Source: Plakobranchus ocellatus (Eukaryota > Mollusca > Gastropoda > Plakobranchidae). From it: a DNA stretch of 53,025 nt. The stretch is taken from assembly GCA_019648995.1 (NCBI GenBank), contig BLXT01000430.1, forward strand, positions 414,612 through 467,636, written 5' to 3'. Under the pieces are notes generated by a model. The model saw only the letters and a program-made list of their open reading frames with translations. It was not told where the DNA came from and searched no databases. Position numbers and translations under genes: made by a program. Positions 12,901-27,900 of this stretch are shown piece by piece (within the stretch, counting starts at the first letter, position 1; every line of letters begins with the position of its first letter).

Positions 12901-15900
12901 TTTTTTTTTGGTAGATTATCAAATCATGTCCCTCAAGACAAGTTCAAAAGAGGGAAAAGTCATGGTTGGAACATTTGAAATTTTTTGAATATCTTGAAAC
13001 TTTTTCCTGAAAACTTTGTAATAATGAATACTATATAGGCCTACATCAAATTTTCAACTTTAAAAAAAAAAACAAAAAAAAAAACTCAACACAGAAAGAA
13101 AAATTCAACTCTTTTCCCTGAAAAGTTTACTATGTGACATCAGGCTAATTCTGATTGGTCTGCCTACATTATCAGTTTTACAGAAAAGACATAAAAAATC
13201 CTAGCCTAGACAATCAAAACACATACCAGAAGTGATACTCAAGTTTTGTGGAGACAGTAAGCAGTTCTGTCCTAACAATGTATAATGTTGACAGAGCCAG
13301 GCCTTACCTCTCTCCTGATGCTGATGGACTGCTCAGTTTTGAGGAAGTTGAGGAGAACCTCTAACAAGTTCGGGTACATGGTGTAAGGGGTCACCACGGA
13401 GCCTGTGCTCTCCACCAGTTGGCCTAGGGTCCACAGAGCAACCTGGAGATGGAGCAGTATGGCTGGTGAGGTGGCTTCATGCAAACAAACATCATGTATT
13501 GTCAATACTTTCTCACTTAACACAAGAATTCAATAGAAACCTGGATACAATAATGTGAGCATTTGAAATATTGACTCCACAACTTTATGGTAAAAATATG
13601 TACATCAATTTACATGTTAGAGAAACAACTTGCATGTTAAGGCTCTTAAGAACTTAGTAATATAAGGGGGGGGGGGGGNNNNNNNNNNNNNNNNNNNNNN
13701 NNNNNNNNNNNNNNNNNNNNNNNNNNNNNNNNNNATAAACCTACCAAAACAAAACTTAACCAAGACATAGTTAAAAAAACATGCAAATTGAACAAGGCAA
13801 TTGTCTTGAGACCAGGCCTAGTGAGTCAAATGACACAAGTGATACTCAGGAGGGAAAGCATTTCCTTAAATGTGCAGTTATCTTTATTGAGAAGGCTTCA
13901 TTCAAAAGCTTAAATACTTATATCTGTGTAAAGAATCAACCATACTCCATCCAGTGCTCATTCTTGCAAAGCTCATGACACGAGATTTCTGAGTGTGTAT
14001 CAAATGTGATTTGTGAGGCATTTGGTCTCAAGACAATCAGCCTCGCATGAGCACGGCCGACACTATGTTTACCAAACGAAAATTTAGATTTTGTCATTGC
14101 TATATTTTAATCTAAAAAACCAAACGAGCACGATGTGCATTTACCTCTCGCTTCTGTAGAGAGGAAGAGTCTTGTAGCATCTCCAGAATGATGGGCAGCA
14201 GCTGATCCATCCACCTGCTGATCTCGACACCACTGACCTGCACAGCAATAGTCATTGAAGAGAAAAAGATTAAATTGTGAGTCAAGCTTTCCCCCAAATT
14301 CAGAATTCTTATACTATTTATCAACTCATTGGATATTTCTCACCTGTCACCAGTCGCCCAACACAGATACAGGCAATCAGTTGAACACAATTGGAGATGT
14401 TTAAAAAAGCAAAAGGAAAAAGCAAAAGAATGCTCAACTGTTCTTTCAGGCAGTTCATAATCCTAAAATAAACACATCCTGAGCTGCAAACACAGATACC
14501 TAGAGGCTCCTATGCTAGCTGAAGCTGTCATAGGTCTCCAGACATTTAGATCTTGTGTGTATGTGTATCCATCAATTCCTTTTCTATACTTTGTGATTTT
14601 CTCTAATGAATCCAACATCACCTCCTTTTGTTTTACTTTCCCTCCCTCCCTTCCAAGTACATTTAGTGGGGTTTTTTTTATCTTTTAAGAAAAAAGCAGC
14701 CTGGTCAAATTCTAATAAGCACATACTCAAATGCAATAGTTGTCTCACAAAATGATTCAAGGAGCAGGTCTATTTTCAACCAAAATCCTCAATTAAAGAA
14801 GTAAAAAAACCACCATTGGTTTATATACAGAAAGTCTGCTGCTTGACTATAGACACTTATAATAAACCAATGATGTATAAAGAACTGAATCACTTTTGTT
14901 TGTCTGATTAAGGGTTATCATTTAAAGTCAATTTTTTTTTCATCTGCTCTTTAGACAGGTGATACTGATTGACCCTCACTTACCTGCGCCTGTTCACCAA
15001 TGGCATGTAATACACTGATGATTACACCAGGGCTTTGGTCAGCCTCCTTCAACTTGGGGATCAATGCCTGATCAAGGACAGAGTGGACATGAAGTATTCA
15101 GACAGTTACAAAAACAGCACAGAATACTGCTGAAACAAATTTGTTTGTGTTTTGCCACTTGCATGTTCTATAAGACAGCTATAGCCATTGACATGCAGTA
15201 TTTGCCTTAGATTTAAAACTTTTTACACTGCACTTCATTTGACTGCAGAACAAATTATCTTTTTATTCAGTTATGAAGCCTGAGTTAGATTTCTTTATAG
15301 AATATTAAAGTATGGACAATTAGGAGAACTTAATCCACTACTGAAAATATGTAATAAAGCATCCATGATGAAGTGTTAGGCATCTCACACACACAAAATG
15401 AATGACTCTCTGTTAGACATTAATACTGCTAGCCAGGCAATGACATGGAAAAATGTCTCAAGTCAGGTAAAACAAATGGAAAATAAAACCGTTTTAACTT
15501 CATGTGCGTCTTTTCAAACTTATTTAGAAACTGCAAGGCATTTTTATCTTCTCACAGAATCAACAGATCCAGTTTTTGCTTGTACAAGTTCACAAGATGC
15601 AGTTTGCAACTTGCTACTCCTTTTGCCTGATCTCAGGCCTTATACCTTTTTAATGATTCTGTAAACAGCACAAAGATTCATCAACAAATGCTGATGGTTT
15701 TACAGGCTTAGCTTACAAAATCTTTCCAGCTTTTGTTCCTTACATTCATGATGGGCACCATGTAAGGTTTGATAAGCCTTGACGTGTTGGAAATGAGGTG
15801 GCCCAACATCTTCGCTGCCTGCTCTTTGTTGCGCCCCATGCCACTGTGCTCCAATTCTGTAAGAATCTGAAAGGATTGTTGGTGGAGAATGAGACAGAAA

Positions 15901-18900
15901 AGCCAGTTGCTGACAAAAAAGTTGCAGAAATCACATGGTAATCCATAAGTTAAACGCAACAGAGCATAGGTCTTAAGGAAATATATTTTTGTGATTAAAA
16001 GTATGAAAAATATGATTAATTTAGAGAAATGTAACACCTGGACAAATCTGCTGAGGGCATAAGGTAGAATTGTCATAAATAAGAAAACATGTAACATAAG
16101 AATTATCAGAACTTGATTTTTATAATGAAACATTTTATAACAGGAACAAGCGAAATTATTATGAACGCAATTGTCATAATTGCCTGATGGGACAACCATC
16201 ACAGTATAAGATCCTCACAGAACTTAAGAAATGTTAAACTGTAGCCAATGGAACATTTCTTCCACATCCAAGGCCTTGATCTACACTCCTCAATCTTTTA
16301 CATAAAAAATCTGTCATAATGTGGGGAAGAGCCTGGCCATATATGATGCTTCTTAAAATTTACAGATGGTGCTCCCTTGAAAGTGTAAACCTATAATTAC
16401 AACAAACATTCTTATCTTGTGGTGGCATTACACAGACTTCTATTACACACAACACAATAAGATGAAAATTGATGTTTCTGTTAAAACTTCCGAAAGCTAA
16501 GATTATCTAAGCAAGACGTATAACAACAAAAGAAAGGTGAGATTGAATTTAGTAACTAGGAAATTACTTTCAACAATGATTAGAAAATTAAACCAAAGTG
16601 ATCTGTGAAGAAAAATTTCACCCCTCCTTTCCCCAAACCCTCACATGTACCTGTATAAGAACCTTCCTGAGCGAAGGCATCACATATGCTGGATTCTTGC
16701 TGCTGAGGCGACCTATCATACAGATCGCCTGCTCCCTTATCTCAAACGCCTCATCATTCAGAGCAATAAACAAAGCACTCAGATTCTCCGCCTGGGCCAA
16801 GTGGGGGTCAAACCGTTCGTCCAAAGAGGTCAACACACAGTAGCGGATGTCGGCATCTGATGGTGAACAACAAGAAAGGCAATGAACAAACATAAGCAAT
16901 AGAGGCATCATTACTAATGCACTCAGCTCTCCACTCAACCTAAATTTGATTTCAAAAAAGCACTCTTTTCACCCTTTAAAACAGTTTATGGAATACAACT
17001 GATAGATACCCTAGCTCTCATTCAACCTTTAAAAAGCCAGATGCGTTTGAAAAAGAAGATGTATGTGATATTGTTACTGGCAGTCAGAGAGTAAACTTCA
17101 GTAAGTTTTATCAGATCAAATAAAAATGCAACAGGCTCTTGATTTGCGAAGGTGGAACAGAAAATATCACAAACATAGAAGAACAAAAAACCACAGAGAG
17201 AAAAAAAGATTCCAAAAAGTTAACAACATTCCAAGCATCATATGTCCCAAGACCAGTCTGAATTAGTTTGTGGCAGCATCTTGAACATTTTTAACTATTG
17301 AAACTGAGTTAACTGTTGTATTTCTGTTCATACTGAGCCAAAACATGGAAGTTTTAAATTTTCAAAAAAAAAAAAAAAAAAAAAAAATGATTCAAAAAAA
17401 GGAGAAAAACAAAATTTCTTTTTCATAGAGAGTGTTGCATTTGACTCATGAATATTGGTCTCAAGACATGTCAAGCAAGACAGTGAGACATTTGTCAGTG
17501 AGCTGTACCTGAGTCGGTGATGCCAACCACAAGCAATTTGTTGAGAACCTCGGCGACAGTTGTCATGGCGGTCATGCTCACATGGCCTTGCTGCTGAAGG
17601 AGGAGCTGAGACAGAAGACATGACAAGAGAAGAAAAAACAAGACATATGATAAAATTATTGTTTATTTACATTTGGTGACAAAATTGTGGCAGCACTTTT
17701 AAAGCTTTTCTAAAGCCCAAACTGAAATTCTTCAGCAAATTCTTATTGAACTAAAAAACCAATATCATTAAAATCTGAAAGTTCTGGAGAGATTTTGACT
17801 TTATATTATTATTTTCTATCAATAACAATCCTTAAAGCATGGTTGATCAGAGTATGCGTATATCTTACATTTTCCCAATAACATCACACAAGCATGAAGA
17901 ATGATGTATTTCACCTTATGGACATTGCCATTTCTTCCGTTGAATTTACTGATACTCAGTATACAAAATACCACAAATAGTCCCTGGATTTCAAAATCAC
18001 CGACCTTTAGAAGGGGAGAGAGGAGTCTGGCACAAGTGATGACGGCCTCCATACGAATCTCCTTGTGCTCACTGCCGAGGTAGTGCTCGGCACAGTGCCT
18101 CACAAACTGGGTCAGCGAGTGACCCTCAAAATCAAAACTCCCCAGGGTCCTCAAGGCCAGAGTTACATTCGTCACATCACTCGGATCATTAATCGGGGGA
18201 GCTAAGAAGAAAAAGTGAAGTTTTTAGAAAGGTTTAGCATTTGAAAATTTAGAGACTAATGAGAAAGACAACATACAAGGAAAAATCATAACCATTCAAT
18301 GCAAGCAATCTCATAGAATGTCTGTTTGGTTAAATTATAAAAAACGGGCAAGATCATCACTCAGAAAACACTGCAAACAATATAAAATTTCAGATCCAAA
18401 GGATACAAAAAAAATTTTGTTTGGCTAAACCATTTGATGAGAAATGCAGATTTAAAGGTTTAAATGTACAATGAAGCTGTAAAGTTAAAGATACATCTAT
18501 GATGATAGAGTAACTGAGTAACCGGAAGTTGCTGACAATAACACATTATATTTTTTGGCAAATGCTCAGTGTTAGCTTTCAGGGTCAAAAATTGTGAAAA
18601 TCACACATGAAGTGAAGAGTAAGAGGCAGATGTGCCTGCTCTCACCGGGAATCAGTGGCGCAGGGATGGTCTGTGCTCCTGGGTGTCTCAACGGCTGGCC
18701 CATCAAGATCATAGACAAGTTCTTCAGCAGGCCATCCTGGATGTCTTTCTTCAGCTGAGGGATTTGGATTGCCAGCTCTCTCAGGGCGGCTGTCAGAGCA
18801 GGGCTGGTGAGGAGAGAGAACAAAAGCTTTAGATTGTGCTGGTTCCCTAGCTGAGTACTGTCAAATACAGTCAGTGTAGAAGCTTCAGATTGTGTTAGCT

Positions 18901-21900
18901 CCCTAGCTAAGTATTGTCAAATAAATAGTGTGAGTGTCAAAGCTTAAGGTTGAACTGCTCCCTAGCTTAGTATAGTTAAATACTGTCAGTGTCAAAGCTT
19001 AAGGTTGAACTGCTCCCTAGCTAAGTATTGTCAAATAAATAGTGTGAGTGTCAAAGCTTAAGGTTGAACTGCTCCCTAGCTTAGTATTGTTAAATACTGT
19101 CAGTGTAAAAGTGACATACGTACAATGAAAAAAATAACTGAACAAAGGACAATAGAAGCATTTGAATTAAAGCACCCACATAAATCCATATAAAATTCTC
19201 AATTAATAACTATTATCTACCAGTTACAATCATTATGTTCATACCTACCAAACCAGTATTTATACAACCAATCCTTGCTTAATGCTTCATGTCTTAGTTT
19301 AGGAATTGTTATAACTCTATGCAAACTGGAAAATTGTCTCAACTGGAATCATTTTTTTTTCGTTTCCACCAGTCATGCCTGCAATAAATTGATCTTCAAA
19401 ATGACTCAGCCTAACTTGTATTTCAGGGCGGTTCAAATTGTACTTGTCGTGAGACCAGACCATACCAGTCACAGGTCAAATTTTGAAGGCTCTCCTCTTC
19501 TGTAAGACTGCATTCTTACAGCTTTGAATGGTGAAAAATCCAAGTTCATTCTGTCTCTGGTCTAATTTCAATAGCATTTTAAAGAGGAGAAATTTATTTC
19601 ATATGTCTTTTGTTTTATAAAAAGACTGGCGACATAATGCCTCAATGTTTATTATCTCCGTACAATCATTTACACTGCGACTTGATCAGCAACATCAGAC
19701 TATCTTTACCTCAGTCCAGTAGCCAGCATGCTCTCCAAGAGTTCCTTCACGTCGTGTGTCATCTGCGGCCCCATGGCCCGAGCCAGCATGGAGATGCATG
19801 TGAAGACTGCTGGGTCTACCACTAGGTTGCGGTTCTTCCTGTAGCAAGAGGAAGAAGCAACATCGCCACTATCAGTGCAAGTGGTACACATACAAAATGT
19901 CTGCATCTTTACACAGCCCAGAAAGTTGTCTTGGTCAGCAGTTTGTGTCTCCTATGGTTTTGAACTCGTTTACATTTTATTATATCATCGCAGGGTATTC
20001 AAATAGTTTTGAAAATCTCCCCATGGTAAAATCTAGGTTTGAAAGTTATTTGTTGTAACTGAAGTGCTTGCAAAAACTTAAGTACAATAAGGTTGAATCT
20101 GAGCCAAAACCAATAAGCATTAAAAAAGTTCTCCATTATGCAATTCAGTTTAGGGAAGTGACTGCTGAGAGAAAATATAACATTTGCTTTGTGCCAGATT
20201 GTTTAACAATTACCTTTCACTGGTTTGCTTTAATTTGTTGCTTTTTTTTTTTTCTGAAAATTCCCCCCACCTAAAATTCTGAACGCATCAAATTTCTTGC
20301 CAATTTTCAGATAAGATGCAATTATATCTGAATCAACTTACATAATATATTTAACTTTTCCTTCATAAAATAAAGGCAGCGAAAGAAGATTTATTGATAT
20401 CTCCTACCTTCTGTAGAATGGTGTTTGTAACTGATGAAGCCAAAATAAAGGTGAAATGCTTTTTATATTTTATTGTTATATGAATCTTATTTCTGTAGTT
20501 GAATAGAAATTTGAAGTTGTGATAGCTTATTATTCATTTTACATTAACATTTTTATAAGCCAATGAAACAAACAGGTGACCAATTACAACAAGAAGCAAA
20601 CTATAACGTTTGAGAAAATAAATGAAAAAATAAATAAATAAATAAGAAGTATAGAAGAAAGAGTATGTCCGTGCAGTCTGTTAATAACTAATTTGAGCAT
20701 ACATCATCATTGTTTCCCTATGAATGTCAAAATTATTTACGCAAGTAGCAAAACTTACAACCTATTTTTTTTTTCTTTAAATTAATCTCCAGCTTATTTG
20801 TCAACTGCATTCTATTTTTATTTTTCTATTTAAAGCTTCTGTTTCTAGCACCAAGGCTGTTGAGATGGGGATTTTTTTAACCCTTTCAGCGCTTAGTTCA
20901 AATAAGTTTTTCTTCTTCAAAAAAATAAATCCTTTGGAAACAATCACTGTCAGCTAAAGGGAATAGAGGCAAAAATCAAAAGTCAAGGATAGCAGAAACA
21001 CAATTATTAAGTAATTGATACAGAAAAGAACAATGAGAAAATAATTCTTTTCAATGTGAGGTTTTGCATGTCATCTCTAAATATTAGTCTTTAACTTTCA
21101 AATGAACCAGCATTATCCAAAAAAAATCTATCTTTAATTTACTTTGTGGATCCATCCCTGGAAGGAAGTGAAGAGCGGATAATATCCATAATCCGAGACA
21201 TATAGCTGATGATTTCTCCCTGCACGGCAATCGCCAGGAATCCAAGTGCCAGAAAAGCCTGCGATCTCTCTCGTTCACGCTTGAGAATACTCAGAAGGAA
21301 GTTGATAGTCTCTTGTAGGAATCTGGGGGGAGGGAAGGAGAGGGATAGGGAGGAAGGATGGGGCAAAGCGGTTATCATTGAGAAAACAAGAAAACATTCT
21401 TGCCATTTTTAGCAAAAAGATAAATTTGCTATTTAAAAGTTTCTTCAAATATCAACTTCCATATATGAAGACGATATTTTTCCTAGCTTTACTGTGTGCT
21501 CAACTTTAAAACATTTAACAGATGGTTTTTAAATAAGCACAACGCAGTTACATTTTGTTCTCTTGGATTTTTTTTTTGTTTAGCTTAAACCCTGCAAGGA
21601 ACATAAAGTCTTGGATCACCTCTTCCTAGAGTGGTATTTTGTGGATCATGTTGATTAAAGTGACACGGTTTAAATTAGGAAAAGAAAGACAAGGCTGCAT
21701 AAACTATGTAAGCAGAGAGTGCCATTCTGAATATTTCTTTTCATCATTGAAATAGCCTGAAACTAGTTACTGTGAGTTCACAATGCCATAAACTGCACAG
21801 ACTTACGTTGATTGTGAGCCAAACTAAGGGATGGGATGTTTCAATGTAATCAAAAAATAAGAGAGGTAAAAAACTTACAATTTTTCCCTCAAAGGTTAAT

Positions 21901-24900
21901 AATTTGATACCAAAGTCATTTTACCTGTTTTTAAGTGACCAGCTTGCATACAAACTCATTATTGAACACTTAAACTTAATATTTGCATTCCATGTGACAA
22001 TAAACATATAACATAGTAATAGCCCACAGAATTGGTCATTTGAGCACAATACATACAGAGTGTTGTGAAAATTTTGTGATAACAGATTTTATGAATAGAG
22101 GTTTATTACTGTTGACACGAAATTTTGTTGCAGTGGGCAGAACAGACAAAGATTAAGTGTCAGGAAGTCAGGAAAGAAAAACAACATGTTATTGTATTGG
22201 CTGATAGCACATGAGAGACGATATATTCAAAGCCCAGTGCATGATAAGAAAAAGACTTCAGATAGCCAGACAGTTTTTGAAATTAGTGTAGCATCATTGA
22301 ATAATATGAAATGAGTTTATATCTTACATTTTGCAATGAAACAAGACAAAACACTGCAATTCCTACGACAACAACACAAAAAAATTCATCCGTTGATTTA
22401 GTATCACAACATTCATGAAAGATTGCCTGTGTCAGCAGAGCTTATACAAAATGAAAGGAGAAACAAAAAGACAATGCAATGTTTCTAAACAAACCCTAAA
22501 TACATTCTCTAAATTCTTTATTTCTTGTTGCCATACTTTGGATAAATAAAGAAAGAGGTTTTTTTTGTTTTTTTTTTTGGGGGGGGGAGCAGCACAACAA
22601 AAATATTGCTACAAAAAGAGAAAATATAATAATTTCAACTTTCTTTCTCATTTATGCATGTAAATGTTTAAAAAAGATTACTCAGCATAATTCACTTATC
22701 ACTGTGCATGGTGAAAAAACAAAATGTCTTTATTTAAAATTCTGCTAAAATTTCACATCACTTCATATGAAAGCCTTCTACTCCATGCATGTGAGAGTTG
22801 CTTAGGATAAATATTCTTTTACAGTGTTTCTGCTGCTGGCCATTATTTTCTCTATGATGTTGAATTAAATATGTATATTTAATCGAGGAGCAATATATTA
22901 ATTTCAAAAGTAAAAATCTATGGAGCTTTCAGGAATGTTGGCTGATTTCATTGGCTCTCAACTCTTCTTGGGTTAAAGAGACCAAAACAGAACTGAGCCT
23001 GAACTTCATTCATGATTGCTGTGTAACAATTATCCCTTGTAGAGCGCTCATCTTTCCAATGTTTCACATTTAAGGCAGGCTCAAAATTTTTTATGCAAAG
23101 CTGAAGAATACTGAAAAAAAAAAAGCTATACGCCATTACTAGATGTTTCTTTGGCCTTTCCAACTACGATTCTAGGCCTAGGCACTTTTTTTGACTTGGA
23201 ACAAGGGAAGAACAAATTACTTATTGTATGATGAATAGAAAAGATTGGGGTGAAATTCCATCGAAGTGAACTAAAAATGATATAGGAATGCACAGGCAAG
23301 ACCATAACAGCATAATCAAAACTTTAAAAGCATAGATTTACAGCCACTCGTGATGAATTAGACAATGGAAACATTTATAGTTTGACAAGTTAATTCATTT
23401 TTTTTCTGACCAGCATGCCATTAAAACAGAGAAGTATGAGTACACCTAGTGAAGTGCTTATGATCTATACATCAAGGCTCTACTTTACAGAGATCAAATA
23501 ACAGTATTGCTAGAGTGCTTGGGTGAGACAAAGTTCCATTTTCTAAGTGAATGCCCTAGCAGCAAATTTTTTTTTTTTTTTTAATAAGTGTGAATACAAT
23601 GAAACAAACAATGGCAATATATGGATGCAACATTGAAATATATGAAAAAATGTGCATACACTAGAGTAGGTAATACAGCCTTGGTTTGAACTAGGAGAAA
23701 GCATTGATATTGCAATTGCTACTACTTTCTTACTTTCTTTCTTTTAATATTCTCTGTATTTCTCATTACTGACTTTTTGACATGAAATTCTTCTACATGA
23801 GCGAAGAACTGTAAACTGCACATACTAATTCTTTTTTGTCTTTTTATATTTTGAAAAATAGAAAAAGGCTAAGTCAGAAATGCTCCATCGAGATTGTTGA
23901 AAATTTTTCCTGCAGCCTCGAAATAGAAAGAAAACTTCACTTTCATTGTCTGATTCTCATCGGTTTGAGATGCAACATGCAACATCTGACCTAGTAGTAG
24001 AAATGTAGCTAGGGTTTCAAGGTGTTGACATTAACTTCCCTCCCTAGTTTGCCCTCCTCAAGTTCATGTTTTAAAAAAACAACATCAATCAACTGAATGG
24101 TCATTCTTTTTTTCTTTCATTTCACAACACAGTTTTCCCCTCCTCAAGTTCCATAAGTTTGTAACAATAATAAACAATTGAATGATCAAAGTTTTTTTTC
24201 TTTCATTTCACAACCCAGTTTTCCCCTCCTCAAGTTCCATAAGTTTGTAACAATAAAAAACAATTGAATGATCAAAGTTTTTTTTCTTTCATTTCTCAAC
24301 CCAGTTCTGCTTCTTCAAATTCTGTATGTTGTAAAAAAAAAAAAAAAAAATAAGAAACAACCAAATGGTCAAAATTTTATTTTTTTATATTCTTTTCTAG
24401 TGCCCCCCGGTCCAGATTCATTATGTTTGTAACAAACAAAAAAAATTACAATTGGCAACTGAATAATCCAAGTTTTTCCCTTGTGTTTTTTGCTGTAGTT
24501 CTCCTACCTCAAGTTCATTTAGCACTTTTAGATGAATTAAGTGGGATTTGGGGGGGGGGGGGTTTGCTCTGCTTCTCTTTTAGCTTTTAGTTCTTTGTTC
24601 TTCTAAAGATGAAGCAGCAAGCGAGTTAAGAATTGACTGTGGCATATGAGAAAAGTTTTTCACATACAAACAGCAAAATGCTGAAGTGACTACAATTCTA
24701 GTAATGAAGTGCACACAGAATGAATCATCCCATATGTGTACGGACCTGCTTATATGAGTTCACACATCCCAAACAACAGTTAGGACAAAAAGATGTTGTT
24801 CGTCTTGCATAAAATTATACTTCAGAAATACTTCAGCATACATAGCTCTATACAATTTTACCCACAGAAACATACACAAAGTTAGGAGTTAATGAGCTTA

Positions 24901-27900
24901 ATGTCTAAGATACAAATCGAGGCTCATGTGATCTAATTTTAAAACATCTGTATGTGTGACATGATTCTACACATAACAACAACTACAACCAAAAAATTTA
25001 GAAAAAGAAAAAAAAAAAGCCATTGAAACAGCAAACACCTAGAAAACAAACACAAAACTTTGACAATATTTTATGCAATAGTCACAGTGAAGGACAAGTC
25101 CTGCCAATACATACCGTCTGTCTTTTCTAGGAGGGATCCTAATAATGTTAGAGCAAACAGGTTAGAGAAAGCATGATTTCAGGAGGGAGAATCTATTTGG
25201 ATCTCAGTAAAATATTAGCAAAATGCACCATTCCTCCCATTCTTACTCACAACATCACATACATAAGGAACAATTTTTACTCACTGTCAACAACACAGGA
25301 GCATAGGACAGGCAGTTAGGACAATCCACAAAGAGCTAATCTTTTGTTAGCGTAAAAAAAAAATGTACTATATTTTTTTGCTTTAATTTAAGTAAAATCC
25401 ATTGTAAGTTGACAAATCAAAAGATTCATCTGTAAATTTTTCTTTCTCTCTCTCTCTCTAAGGGTATGATTCTTTTCTAAGTGCCAAAAGTACACTAATT
25501 TATTACATTTAATGTGTGTAAATTGGAACACTTTTTTGGTATTCATTCACAGTAACAACAATATATTTGATACTTTGTATTCTGCTGTTATTAACTTTAA
25601 AGAATAATTTTCCTCACTATAGGATTTTTTTATCCCAGACAATGTAAGTTGGAGGGTTAATAGGACTAAAAACCAATAGGCAAAGGAAGGAAGGTGCTGT
25701 AATACAGATAGTATTTTGAGATTAACTTGCTTCTCATTTGGCAATGACGCATGCACAATTCTTCTGTCCGTTTTATTAGTTTGGGCATCATCATTAAATC
25801 TAATTCTCAAAATATAGCCTATTTGAACGGCAATAGAAATATTTGCTCCGAGATCATATATTTCTTTCTAAAATGAGAGAAATCTAACTCGGCTGTTACT
25901 CATTTCACCCAGCCATAAGCATCACAAGATTTAAAAGTGAATGTAAATTGATAACAATACCTAATAAAAGCTATTAGCACTTTTCACAAATTGCTTTGTG
26001 ACATTTCATTTTTTTTTAAATTTACCAGCTTTGTTTTCTTTTACAGCTTTTTCAAGAGTGCACCATAATAATCTTGGGAAAAAAATGTATTTAAGACTTG
26101 CAAGTTAAAAGTAGGAATGGGATTCCTATGAGTCTTCAGGCAATGATGAAACTGCAGACATTTTCATAAAATATACCAACAGATTGAAAGAAAAACAGTC
26201 AGAAAGAATAGGCAAAATTTGTAATAAAACAACCAGCAGTTTTTATTTATAGCATGATGAGTTTTTTTGCTGAAGATTCTGGATTCACTTTCAAGCACTT
26301 CGCCAACAGTTTCCATCCTCAAGTGCTTTGTTTGCTAGCAAATTAATATTTCTATCATCATGAAAAACCAGACTTTTCAGAGTATAAAAGCTGAGATGAA
26401 GTTTCAGTTTAGTTTTGCTAGACAATAAACAGAAAGAAAATATAACATAGGAAATGGAAGCTTTCATAATCCACTATTACTCACATTCTAGAGAAAATTG
26501 TAGGGTTGAAAGCTGCCAGTCTGGGCAAAGAGCTCAGCAGCGTCTGCTGCACGTACACACTCCGACTGGTGCGGTGAGCCAGCATCAGGTTACAGATCTG
26601 GCAGGAAACACACGGCAAGCACAGACTTGAGCAATTGGAAATGTTACACCATTACAAACAACTCCCAATAAAATAGTTAAGCTAATTTTCCAAATGGAAA
26701 TGTCCTTCATAGGCTGTCTATTAGTCAAGTAAAATATATCAATGAATAGATAAATTCAGCTTCTTGGTAATATTGACATATTTAAAAATCTTACACAATT
26801 AAAATACACAAATTCCAGTGAAGCCGGATTGAAGACCATTAAATTTGTTTGTGAGCCTATGGCTTCTCTAAAGCCAACCTAGCTGAAGCTTTTTTTTTAA
26901 CATGGTTGCATTTCATTTGGCTATTCCCACAATTTTTACCCTGTCGAAGCTTCCCATCATTAGATCTTTACAAGTCTTGCTCTCAAACGGCGGAATCTTC
27001 TGCTGGCTGTCCTTTGCACCAGGGCAAAACACATACAAGGGAGAAGACTTTTGCTGGATTTGCTGAAGAGCCGATACACAGTTTAGACTGCGTGTCCTGT
27101 TGCCTACATCCTGAAAAGGATTAACATAAAATTTACAATAACAACTGTAACTCTCCCCAAAAATGTTGGAGGATATGCATATCAGGTTTTTATCTTTCTG
27201 AACAAATCTTCAGTTTTGTACTGCTATCGATTAAGTTCTGATAAACACAAACATCTTATGTTTAAGTACTTCAAGATGTAAGACAATTATAAAACCTGCA
27301 AACACTATCTTAAAGTGCATTTTCTGCTCAAGGCTAGCAAATTAAAGTAACCCATGATAAATAAAGTACCAAAAAAATACACATGTGTGAACTTGTCAGA
27401 AACAGCTTAAAACAACTATATACTCATTTGTAAAAATGTACTTTAAAAATGTCATCTGGAACGCACATGTATCATTTTCCCTCTTTGCTTTTCTTTGTCT
27501 TGTTTGTCTTTGGGAATAAATAATCATGAAGAGATAAACATTTTGAGAGAGAGACTCACCCTTGCTGTTTTTTCATAGTGCACTTGCTCCGAAGTTATTT
27601 CTTCTATTTCTAATCTCAGTCGCTGAAAATATAGAAATGCAACAAAACAACTGGTTACATCTTTTACACAAAGTAAAAAATTATTCAGTTTCTCTTACAA
27701 AGAAAGTGGTTCCTGTATTTTATTAGTTGGTTTTCAAACACAAATAAATCTGGCAATTACTGTGCTGTGCTGTGAAATCAATGGAGACTAGTGACTTCAA
27801 CAATTTAGTAACTCACTGATTAAAAAAAAAATCATTGCTGCTCTTGCATTCATTTGTTTATAGAAACAATATCTCTGGATTTTTTCCTCTCTTTTTAGTT

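Larger units (their letters stand above)
21323..26484. other. largest mTOR intron (8-9), 5.2 kb
   Basis: Holds an 86-bp minisatellite (24051-24520), the candidate microexon (25115-25138), T/G homopolymers (22560-22588, 24547-24562) and a short (CT)n at 25445-25460. The rest is AT-rich with no feature I can identify. Confidence 0.6.

Noticed and set aside
15708..16202. 164-codon minus-strand ORF as a complete gene
   Set aside because: Only its end (mTOR exon 15, 15744-15866) is coding; the rest is intron read upstream of the acceptor.
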